Below are positions 1 through 4,916 of a stretch of DNA of 5,399 bases, in pieces. How positions within the stretch are numbered: the stretch's first letter is position 1; the number at the start of each line of letters is the position of its first letter. The position numbers and the translations under genes are program-made. This DNA comes from a candidate division GN15 bacterium (GTDB taxonomy: Bacteria > Zixibacteria > MSB-5A5 > GN15 > FEB-12). The stretch lies in contig WJKG01000353.1 of NCBI GenBank assembly GCA_014729205.1, forward strand, positions 1-5,399, written 5' to 3'. The notes beneath the pieces are model-generated. The model did no database searches. It saw only the letters and a program-made list of their open reading frames with translations, and was not told where the DNA came from.

Positions 1-279
1 GGTCAAACCGAAAAACTCCACCTTGGCCCCACGGTCAGAATACTTCCGGCGCCGCTCGGAGGCGAATTCATCGTACACGGATTCGTCGAGTTCCTTGTTG
101 CCATTGAGCACATCGACCCAATTGGCTTCGTTCTTGTCCCAGCGGATAAGCCCCTCGAAAGTGTCTCCATCGACAGTGATGATCTTTCCGTAGATACGCC
201 CTTCGTTGTCGGCTGTAGCACCCGTAGCAGCCAGCAGAACCAGAAGCCCGGTTGCTACAGCTAGCGTGAGTGATTTCAT
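1..279 (-). CDS. Secreted protein of unknown function, N-terminal part (runs off window edge)
   Basis: The frame is open from an ATG at 279-277 to the window edge, giving 93 codons with no stop, so the C-terminus lies outside the window. Residues 1-23 form a classical signal peptide: a Lys at position 2, a hydrophobic core rich in Leu, Ala and Val, and an ATA cleavage site before Asp24. The mature part is polar and charged, with a GKIITVDGDTFEGLIRWDKN stretch near residues 31-50 that looks like a small beta-rich domain, followed by an Arg/Lys-rich segment. I do not recognise a named family and assign no function; the periplasm or envelope is the likely location. The start is supported by a near-perfect Shine-Dalgarno sequence 4 nt upstream. 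It follows the sorting-domain gene after about 128 nt, so it could share its transcript or have its own promoter. Confidence 0.85.
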   Translation of the reverse strand, partial: MKSLTLAVATGLLVLLAATGATADNEGRIYGKIITVDGDTFEGLIRWDKNEANWVDVLNGNKELDESVYDEFASERRRKYSDRGAKVEFFGLT

Positions 280-280
280 A

Positions 281-290
281 TCTCCTCCTT
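281..290 (-). promoter_or_regulatory. Strong ribosome binding site of the gene at 279
   Basis: Read on the minus strand this is AAGGAGGAGA, almost fully complementary to the 16S rRNA 3' end, with AAGGAGG ending 4 nt before the ATG at 279. It fixes the start of the small secreted protein and suggests efficient translation. Confidence 0.85.
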
Positions 291-407
291 GCACGCAAAT
301 TGCTGTCTGTGTAGCTACTTAGCACTACGAAGCAGGCGACAAAAAGATTCCTCTTTGATTAACGTTAAAGAACTCAAGGCCTGAAAAGACCAACAGGAGG
401 GGGCTAT
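291..407. other. Short intergenic region with a weak terminator-like hairpin
   Basis: No coding frame is supported here. On the minus strand an A/U-rich stem, AAAGA (356-352), GGAA loop, TCTTT (347-343), runs into two further T residues. This could be a weak terminator after the gene ending at 408, but the stem is only 5 bp. A perfect 10-bp palindrome, TTAACGTTAA, lies at 359-368, and a GTAGCTAC palindrome at 311-318. I see no convincing promoter for the gene starting at 279, which may therefore depend partly on readthrough. Confidence 0.3.
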
Positions 408-2840
408 CTACTTCAGCAACAGCATCTTGCGAACGAGACTCCGCTGTCCAGTAACGAGCTGATAGAAATAGACTCCCGTCGGTGCCGGCTGACCATTATC
501 GAGTCGACCATTCCATATGATCTCGTGGTCGCCCGCCGGCAGAGTCTGGTCGATCAGAGTCGATGCGGCCTGTCCCAGTACGTTGTAGATAGTCAGCCGC
601 GTATCCGAACGTCGTGGCAGCGAGAAGGCTATCGTGGTTGCCGGATTAAACGGGTTCGGGTAATTCTGAGCCAGAGTGAACTCCCGAACCAGTGACGGCA
701 GTTCATCTTCGGCAGCGGTCACTTCGCTGACGATTACCATTCCACCGGATACCTGTGGCTGACGTTGATCGCCAAACAGGCCTTCGATGATCGGCGCGAT
801 GCTGTCATTTGCGAAAGTGTCAATCGGCGTCTCTCCAGGCTGACTGCCAGCCGTGAAATACAAATCGGCCCAGTGGTACTCACCAGCCACGAGCGAGTTT
901 CGGGTCATGGATTCCACCATAACTGCAACTTGTCCCTGTGCTGAGTCGATGGTGACGGTCGCTTGAATATCACCCGGAAGTTCGGGACCAAGAACGACCG
1001 AGTCCGCAGTCAGTGCCAGCGGATCATAGCCTACCGGCAGCACGACACGGGTAGCATCACTAACCAGGGTGACGTATACAGGTACGCTCACGGGCGACAT
1101 TACCGCGGTAGCAGCAGCATCGATGCGCACCGTATCGACCGGCGTTGCTCCTACCTGTACGTATCCCGACCTCACCATTGGCCTGACTTGTATGCCGGGT
1201 GAGGTTACGACATAAGGTGATTCTATACCGTCGTTGCGCGCAGAGATGCCAGCTACTCCTGAGAAACTGCCAACAGTCATCCACAACGACACCGGAGCAT
1301 GATATCCGGGGCTCAGGTACATGTTATCCGCCATGCTTTCGGTGGAGAATCGAAGCGTCCCGGCTGCTGAGTCTATCTGGTACTGTCGGCTCATGTAGAG
1401 TGGCCAGTCGGGATCGAATGTGATTGAATCACACGTCAGCCGAGCAGGGTCGTACTCTAGTGGCACCGAGAGAGCCCTCAGCTCGTTCACGGCCACCAGA
1501 TCAACAGGCAGTTCCATCACCTCCCCCACCTGCGCCGTAGTGCCGGAGATCAGGACCGAGTCCGGATCAAAGGAGGGTGAGCCCACCTCAACCAGTCCGG
1601 GCAGCACCACCGGGACCTGGCTCTCCCCCGTTGCGAACTCCACCTCAGCGCACGTGGCTGTGCAGAAGGTATCCAGTGTGCAGTATCCATCTTGACTGGC
1701 TGCCATGAAGTAGATATCGCCGAGCGTGTACACTCCGGCTGCCAGGAAGGTATCGGGATTCAGGCACTCGAACTCAAAGCGTATTTCCCCCGCATAGGGA
1801 TCATGCTGAACCGAACTGTTCATGAAGAACGGGAGCGCGAATGACGGGAACACTGAGTCCACCGTGAGCACATCGGGATCATAGTGGATTGGCGTCACAA
1901 TTCTCGAGGCACCATGATGCAATCGCATTTCGACCGGCAACGCCCACGCCTGATTGGTGTCCAAACTGGCCCCGATCAAGACGAGAGAGTCAAGCGCTGT
2001 AACGCTGTATTCACACGTGATCACCGCTGATTGTTGGAGATTGAACGCCGCACTGTCGGTAACCGTGACAACGGCAGAGTTCGTTCCCGTTGCAAGAAGG
2101 CTGGTGTTTATCGTCAGGGGGATCTGCCCATTGTCCACGCCGGCGCTCTGGCCCAGCGTCAGCCAGGCGGCATCACATTCGGCTGTCCAGGACAACACGC
2201 CCGCCCCCAGATTAACCACCGTCAGAAACGTGTCCGGCTGGCTGAGATTTGTTGCCTCCAAATGCAGACTGTCTGGTTCTATGCCAACCACGGGTACATT
2301 GTTGACAACCTCCACATGCACCCATACTGTGTCCGGGCTGCTCAGAGCATTGGGGGCGCTAATCGCCACTGGTGCCCAGTGGTCACCGGCGCTCAGTGAG
2401 ACGGCGTTGATCGACACATCGACCGAGGCGGGTGCAGCACCTCCGCTTTCGGAAACATCGACCCACGCCGAGCCTTCCTGTACCGTAAAAGTGAGGTTCC
2501 CCTCGGCACCGTTGCTGACAGTAAACGACTGCGTCTGTTGCTGATCAATTCCCAGGGCGGCTGCGAAGTGCAGCGTATCCGGTTGAACCACCAAGATGGG
2601 CGCGGTGACGTCAAGACGAATGGAGACCACATAAGTCGAATCGGAATTGACACTATCGGTCACCAGGATGCTCCCGAAATAGGACCCATAATCAAGGCTG
2701 TTATCATTGACCGATATCAAAACGGTGTCCGGGGTGGTTCCCGTCTCGGGAGTGAACGATAACCAACTGTTGTATGAGTCCACCTCATAGTGAAGGCGAT
2801 TGTATCCGATATCCTGGACTACCAGTGGTTGAGGGTCAGG
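408..2840 (-). CDS. Downstream part of a split secreted protein: BACON-like domains, three cohesin-like modules, type IX sorting domain
   Basis: After the TAG at 2843-2841 the same frame stays open for 810 codons to a TAG at 410-408. The first possible start is a GTG at 2783, which gives 791 residues, but nothing at normal spacing before it resembles a Shine-Dalgarno sequence and the product would have no signal peptide. Numbered from that GTG: rest of BACON/Ig-like domain 1 (to about 60), BACON-like domain 2 (63-162), BACON-like domain 3 (166-262), cohesin-like modules at about 265-402, 403-547 and 548-685, a short linker, and a sorting domain at 703-791. BACON-like domains usually bind carbohydrate or act as spacers, and cohesin-like modules mediate protein contacts; their use here is inferred. 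The final domain targets proteins for export through the outer membrane by type IX secretion and is normally removed or anchored at the surface. This piece is best read as the second half of the gene at 4115-2841, as a recently broken gene or one expressed by readthrough. Confidence 0.8.
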   Translation of the reverse strand, partial: PDPQPLVVQDIGYNRLHYEVDSYNSWLSFTPETGTTPDTVLISVNDNSLDYGSYFGSILVTDSVNSDSTYVVSIRLDVTAPILVVQPDTLHFAAALGIDQQQTQSFTVSNGAEGNLTFTVQEGSAWVDVSESGGAAPASVDVSINAVSLSAGDHWAPVAISAPNALSSPDTVWVHVEVVNNVPVVGIEPDSLHLEATNLSQPDTFLTVVNLGAGVLSWTAECDAAWLTLGQSAGVDNGQIPLTINTSLLATGTNSAVVTVTDSAAFNLQQSAVITCEYSVTALDSLVLIGASLDTNQAWALPVEMRLHHGASRIVTPIHYDPDVLTVDSVFPSFALPFFMNSSVQHDPYAGEIRFEFECLNPDTFLAAGVYTLGDIYFMAASQDGYCTLDTFCTATCAEVEFATGESQVPVVLPGLVEVGSPSFDPDSVLISGTTAQVGEVMELPVDLVAVNELRALSVPLEYDPARLTCDSITFDPDWPLYMSRQYQIDSAAGTLRFSTESMADNMYLSPGYHAPVSLWMTVGSFSGVAGISARNDGIESPYVVTSPGIQVRPMVRSGYVQVGATPVDTVRIDAAATAVMSPVSVPVYVTLVSDATRVVLPVGYDPLALTADSVVLGPELPGDIQATVTIDSAQGQVAVMVESMTRNSLVAGEYHWADLYFTAGSQPGETPIDTFANDSIAPIIEGLFGDQRQPQVSGGMVIVSEVTAAEDELPSLVREFTLAQNYPNPFNPATTIAFSLPRRSDTRLTIYNVLGQAASTLIDQTLPAGDHEIIWNGRLDNGQPAPTGVYFYQLVTGQRSLVRKMLLLK
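411..677 (-). other. Type IX secretion sorting domain (type A-like, FlgD-Ig fold) at the C-terminus
   Basis: The last 89 residues contain the family landmarks in order: LAQNYPNPFNP at the domain start, IAFSLP, LTIYNVLGQ, a GDHEIIWNG turn, GVYFY, and a terminal KMLLLK directly before the stop. This arrangement is well established in FCB-group secreted proteins. Its intact end shows that the TAG at 410-408 is the true end of the protein. No type IX machinery genes are in the window. Confidence 0.9.
729..1991 (-). repeat. Three tandem cohesin-like protein modules, period about 142 residues
   Basis: Three modules share a common pattern: DSV or DTV entry, a PV-x-V/L strand, a YDP-xx-LT-x-DS core, an acidic turn before G-x-(I/L/V)-(R/A)-F/V, and an aG-x-Y segment before the last strands. 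The YDP cores encode YDPDVLTVDS (1854-1883), YDPARLTCDS (1425-1454) and YDPLALTADS (999-1028). They are spaced 143 and 142 residues apart. This matches the general layout of bacterial cohesin-type beta-sandwich domains, but the assignment comes from pattern only. The modules have diverged enough that they are old duplications. Confidence 0.7.
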
Positions 2841-2903
2841 CTATGCTCCCCCGCGCTGCATGGAGAACTGCATCAGTCGCGGCTGGATATCCAGGGCGGG
2901 ATC
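1998..2903 (-). repeat. Three tandem BACON/Ig-like domains, the first interrupted by a stop codon
   Basis: Three domains of about 97-100 residues lie at about 2903-2604, 2597-2298 and 2288-1998. Each starts with a (Q/E)P-xx-L/M-x-F/L strand, has a conserved Trp (SWL, AWV, AWL), and then an SV-, SI- or TI-type strand and a G-x-x-x-x-x-(I/V)-x-(V/I) strand, typical of BACON-like all-beta domains. In copies 1 and 2 the QP and the Trp are exactly 40 positions apart; copy 3 is two residues shorter. The TAG at 2843-2841 is position 15 of copy 1, so the stop lies inside a fold rather than at a domain border. Confidence 0.7.
2841..2843 (-). other. In-frame TAG that splits one large gene
   Basis: The codon is the last of the 424-residue upstream frame and codon 425 of a single frame running from 4115 to 408. 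Residues on either side (QRGGA before, PDPQPLVV after) continue one BACON-like domain without a gap. The matching position in the next copy of the domain is Gln; one C-to-T change turns CAG into TAG. The following base is C. There is no Shine-Dalgarno sequence nearby that would support reinitiation. Confidence 0.85.
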
Positions 2904-4115
2904 ATTGTACTTGGTGACCGAGGCATAGATATCGTAGTTGCCGTTGCGACGGTCTACCCATGTGATATACCGATAACTGCCATCAAGGGCTACATCGGCT
3001 CGCAACTGGGCGGAATCCGGGTCGGAGTTGGCGGCGAAATTTGCCTCGCGCACGACACCGTCAACATCGATCATCTGCCCACGGATGTCCCACGACGATA
3101 TCCCTGAGTCCGACCAGATAATAGCAACATTCCCCATACGATCGGCACTGATCGCTACCTCGCGCTGCGCGCGGTCGGACTGGTCGGTGTTGATCTTGAG
3201 ATTGGGCGTAACGGCGCTCATATTGGTGTCGATCTTCGCCGCGTAAATGTCGGGATTCACAGGATAGTTGCCATTGCGCCAGTCGACCCACACCACCGTA
3301 AAGTGCCCGGCACCGTCGGTGGCCACATCGGGATAGGCCTGCCGTTTGGTCGTTCCGTCGAGATTAACTCTGTAGTTCGCCCCCAGCGAGACGCCGAGTG
3401 AATCGAAGCGCTGCACGTAGACATCATCGTGGCCGCTACGGTTGTCGTACCAGGTCACCACGAACCACCCCTCGGCAGAGGCTGATACGCGCGGCGCGTG
3501 TTGCTGAGCCCCCCCGGCATCATCATTGATCTTGAAATTGCCACCAATCAGGTTCCCATCGGAGGCAATCAACTGGCCGTAGATGTCCCAGTTACCGTTG
3601 CGTCGATCTGCCCATACGACAATCCCGGTCCCCCAGGTCGACAGCGAGATATCCGGCTGCTCCTTGGTGGTGTCCGGCCACGAGGTCGTGATTTCTACAT
3701 TGGTATTCACCGGGGCACCAAACGGATCGTAGCGCTGATAGAAGACATCAGGATCGAACGGGTACAGCCCATTGCGAAAATCCGTCCAGACCACGCCATA
3801 GTAGCCGAGGATATCCGAGGCAACCGACGGTTGGTGTTGGAACGATGCTGAGGGGTTATCGTTGACGCGAATATTGGCTCCGACCGGACTGGCATCCGAA
3901 TCAAAGCGCTGCATGAAGATATCAGGGGTACCATCGCGATGATCCACCCAGACTACCGCAAAACGCTGGTCGCCGGAAACGGCGACACGAGGGTAGTTCT
4001 GCTCGGCCAGGCCACCATCGCTGTTGACCTTGAAATCGGCTTTGTCCGCTCGCACGGACGCAACGCATGCGAGTGATAGCGCTACCAGTCCTATGGTAAA
4101 CGTACGAATACTCAT
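2841..4115 (-). CDS. Upstream part of a split secreted protein: signal peptide plus seven WxD repeats (probable beta-propeller)
   Basis: An ATG at 4115 gives 424 residues ending at a TAG. A longer TTG start at 4133 is possible on paper, but it falls in the T-run of the terminator, so the ATG, preceded by GGTGG at 4124-4120, is preferred. Residues 1-23 are a signal peptide with a likely VRA cleavage site before Asp24. Residues 40-400 hold seven repeats of 52-58 residues built on VVW-x-D-xRNG-xxDIY-x-QR-x-D followed by a G-x-N-x-x-(V/I)-N segment. The repeat Trp residues are at 56, 110, 168, 222, 276, 334 and 386. Seven such repeats fit a seven-bladed beta-propeller of the surface-protein type, probably for binding or display; no catalytic site is recognised. 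Residues 405-424 begin a BACON-like domain that continues past the stop. Taken alone, the product would be exported to the periplasm but would lack the type IX sorting tail. Confidence 0.85.
   Translation of the reverse strand: MSIRTFTIGLVALSLACVASVRADKADFKVNSDGGLAEQNYPRVAVSGDQRFAVVWVDHRDGTPDIFMQRFDSDASPVGANIRVNDNPSASFQHQPSVASDILGYYGVVWTDFRNGLYPFDPDVFYQRYDPFGAPVNTNVEITTSWPDTTKEQPDISLSTWGTGIVVWADRRNGNWDIYGQLIASDGNLIGGNFKINDDAGGAQQHAPRVSASAEGWFVVTWYDNRSGHDDVYVQRFDSLGVSLGANYRVNLDGTTKRQAYPDVATDGAGHFTVVWVDWRNGNYPVNPDIYAAKIDTNMSAVTPNLKINTDQSDRAQREVAISADRMGNVAIIWSDSGISSWDIRGQMIDVDGVVREANFAANSDPDSAQLRADVALDGSYRYITWVDRRNGNYDIYASVTKYNDPALDIQPRLMQFSMQRGGA
2916..3998 (-). repeat. Seven tandem WxD/RNG repeats in the predicted propeller
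   Basis: The repeat Trp codons are at 3950-3948, 3788-3786, 3614-3612, 3452-3450, 3290-3288, 3116-3114 and 2960-2958, giving spacings of 54, 58, 54, 54, 58 and 52 residues. Repeats 2 and 5 carry a four-residue insertion (YPFDPD and YPVNPD). Repeat 6 is degenerate: its RNG turn is replaced by SGISS. Related DNA words encoding the RNG turn recur (for example around 2940, 3270 and 3595), but the copies have diverged and are not exact direct repeats. Confidence 0.75.
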
Positions 4116-4131
4116 CCGCCCACCACAAGGC

Positions 4132-4164
4132 AAAAAGAGTGCCCATCAAACACGATGGGCACTC
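4132..4164 (-). terminator. Strong intrinsic terminator just upstream of the propeller gene
   Basis: On the minus strand, GAGTGCCCATC (4164-4154), a six-base loop (4153-4148) and GATGGGCACTC (4147-4137) form a perfect 11-bp stem. Five T residues follow directly (4136-4132). There is no T-run on the other side, so it acts on minus-strand transcription. It ends the HU and basic-peptide unit, but its T-run stops only 16 nt before the ATG at 4115. It may therefore also act as a transcription attenuator for that gene. Confidence 0.9.
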
Positions 4165-4320
4165 AGAATATTGTAACGGCTCGTCAACGCCCTGACTCGT
4201 GGTCAGTTGCGGTGCCGGCACCGATTATGTCGAGGGGAACAGGGTCAGGCGATGCTCATCGTGAACCGGAAAACCGTTCCGCCCCGCCCACGCAATGCCT
4301 TCCCTGCGTTAAGACCCGTA
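4165..4320. other. Non-coding stretch rich in inverted repeats; possible leader of the propeller gene
   Basis: No coding frame is supported. In minus-strand order it contains a 5-bp hairpin (CGGAA at 4267-4271 with TTCCG at 4277-4281), a short GATG/CATC inverted repeat (4250-4261), a perfect 14-bp palindrome CGGTGCCGGCACCG (4210-4223), and a CTGAC/GTCAG hairpin with a 5-nt loop (4192-4206). These lead into the terminator at 4164. A TACAAT at 4175-4170 could be a -10 box, but no good -35 is seen at standard spacing. I recognise no known riboswitch class or tRNA. Confidence 0.4.
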
Positions 4321-4416
4321 TCAGACTTTCTTCTTCTTGTGACGGTTGGCGCGTCTACGCTTTTTGCGCTTATGGGTCTTGATTTTCAAACGTTTGCGTT
4401 TCTTACCGCTGGACAT
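4321..4416 (-). CDS. 31-residue, highly basic AURKAIP1/COX24 (mS38-like) domain protein
   Basis: ATG at 4416, TGA at 4323-4321, 31 residues beginning MSSGKKRKRLKIKTHKRKK and ending HKKKKV. Nineteen residues are Lys or Arg and two are His, with no acidic residue. This pattern (SSGKKRKR, THKRKKR, NRHKKK) matches the small bacterial proteins annotated as AURKAIP1/COX24 domain-containing. The domain is named for mitochondrial ribosomal protein mS38, and the actinobacterial bS22 is of this type. Its likely role is as a small-subunit ribosomal protein that threads into rRNA; this is inferred from family resemblance. Translation is supported by GGAGG at 4425-4421, 4 nt before the ATG. It begins 24 nt after the HU stop, so the two are almost certainly cotranscribed and share the terminator at 4132-4164. 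Confidence 0.85.
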   Translation of the reverse strand: MSSGKKRKRLKIKTHKRKKRRRANRHKKKKV

Positions 4417-4420
4417 CAAT

Positions 4421-4425
4421 CCTCC
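4421..4425 (-). promoter_or_regulatory. Ribosome binding site of the 31-residue gene
   Basis: GGAGG on the minus strand, 4 nt before the ATG at 4416, inside the 24-nt gap after HU. It is the main support that this very short frame is a translated gene. Confidence 0.8.
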
Positions 4426-4440
4426 AAACTATGAGTGGCG

Positions 4441-4725
4441 TCAAATCGGAATCTTCGTGATCATGTTCTTAAACTCGTTCGACGGCTTAAAGACCGGAAC
4501 CTTCCGATCCGGGACCGGCACTACCTCGCCCGTGCGCGGGTTGCGCGCCTTGCGGGCTTTGCGCAGCTTGATCTTGAAGGTCCCAAAGCCGCGAATCTCA
4601 ATATTGTGACCGCTCTCCAGCGACTTCTTCACGGTGTCCAGAAACGAATCCACAACAACCGCAACGTCGGTCCGGGTCAGTCCTGTCTTTTCGGCTACTC
4701 TTTCGACTAGATCTGCCTTGGTCAC
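4441..4725 (-). CDS. HU/IHF-family nucleoid DNA-binding protein
   Basis: GTG at 4725, TGA at 4443-4441, 94 residues; the family is usually 90-100. The N-terminal helices begin TKADLVERVAEKTGL, a standard HU/IHF dimerisation segment. The family signature follows: GFGTF at 46-50, then a basic beta-arm with RNPRTG at 61-66. Pro63 is at the same position as the DNA-intercalating proline of E. coli HU. The protein binds and bends DNA as a homo- or heterodimer in the nucleoid; whether it acts as HU or IHF cannot be told from one subunit. A TTG at 4743 would add six residues, but the Shine-Dalgarno at 4737-4731 lies inside that extension at ideal spacing for the GTG, and the predicted transcript starts near 4742. 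It follows sppA, with its own promoter, and precedes the basic ribosomal-type peptide. Confidence 0.93.
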   Translation of the reverse strand: MTKADLVERVAEKTGLTRTDVAVVVDSFLDTVKKSLESGHNIEIRGFGTFKIKLRKARKARNPRTGEVVPVPDRKVPVFKPSNEFKNMITKIPI

Positions 4726-4730
4726 AGTAT

Positions 4731-4737
4731 CCTCCCT
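4731..4737 (-). promoter_or_regulatory. Ribosome binding site that fixes the HU start at GTG 4725
   Basis: AGGGAGG on the minus strand, 5 nt before the GTG at 4725. It falls within the codons that would be added by the alternative TTG at 4743, so it favours the shorter 94-residue protein. Confidence 0.8.
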
Positions 4738-4748
4738 CGACAAAACCG

Positions 4749-4777
4749 TCTATGACAATACTTCATTTGCCTGTCAA
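4749..4777 (-). promoter_or_regulatory. Sigma-70-like promoter of the HU gene
   Basis: On the minus strand a perfect -35 TTGACA (4777-4772) is followed by a 17-nt spacer and a weak -10 CATAGA (4754-4749). A TGn extension directly precedes the -10 hexamer, which can compensate for its weakness. Transcription would start near 4742, giving a leader of under 20 nt with the ribosome binding site in it. Predicted from sequence only. Confidence 0.65.
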
Positions 4778-4785
4778 CTCGCCCT

Positions 4786-4823
4786 GAGTTATCCCCAGCC
4801 CTGGCATAGGTATAACTCTATGC
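4786..4823. promoter_or_regulatory. Overlapping inverted repeats upstream of the HU promoter (possible operator)
   Basis: GAGTTAT (4786-4792) and ATAACTC (4812-4818) form 7-bp arms 19 nt apart, with a CCAG/CTGG repeat between them. A second dyad, GCATAG (4804-4809) and CTATGC (4818-4823), has 6-bp arms around 8 nt and overlaps the first. They lie 9-46 nt upstream of the -35 box, where an activator or repressor dimer could bind. There is no T-run, so these are not a terminator. Confidence 0.4.
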
Positions 4824-4862
4824 GAGAGGTAAGGATACAACAAACACTCGGCCTTGAAAAGG

Positions 4863-4889
4863 AAAAAATGCCGAAACGAGCGATTTCGG
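4863..4889 (-). terminator. Intrinsic terminator after sppA
   Basis: On the minus strand CCGAAA (4889-4884), a 7-nt loop (4883-4877) and TTTCGG (4876-4871) form a 6-bp stem. Two bases later there is a run of six T residues (4868-4863). It lies 27 nt after the sppA stop and separates sppA from the HU unit. Confidence 0.75.
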
Positions 4890-4916
4890 GGCTATTTTTC
4901 TAACTCACAGCGGCCC

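Noticed and set aside
1954..2544. 196-codon open frame on the plus strand
   Set aside because: It lies wholly antisense to the BACON-like domains, its translation is low-complexity Ser/Thr/Ala-rich without domain features, and it has no supporting ribosome binding site; it is a shadow of the minus-strand gene.
2841..2843. TAG read as pyrrolysine or genome-wide reassigned TAG
   Set aside because: The natural end of the same protein, right after the conserved KMLLLK of the sorting domain, is also TAG, and the aligned residue in the sister domain is an ordinary Gln. No pyrrolysine genes or suppressor tRNA are visible.
2916..3998. CRISPR-like array suggested by regularly spaced similar DNA words
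   Set aside because: The words are inside an open frame, diverged, spaced 156-174 nt and encode the protein's RNG/WxD repeats.
4062..4070. Possible lipoprotein box (SLAC) in the signal peptide of the propeller protein
   Set aside because: The -3 position is Ser rather than Leu, Val or Ile, and a normal signal peptidase I site (VRA before Asp24) follows; type IX cargo uses ordinary signal peptides.
3922..4221. 99-codon minus-strand frame crossing the terminator and the start of the propeller gene
   Set aside because: It reads through the perfect hairpin and overlaps the signal peptide region in another frame, with no family-like features.
4165..4320. tRNA or known riboswitch in the hairpin-rich gap
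   Set aside because: No cloverleaf, T-loop consensus or recognised riboswitch core could be found; only short separate dyads.
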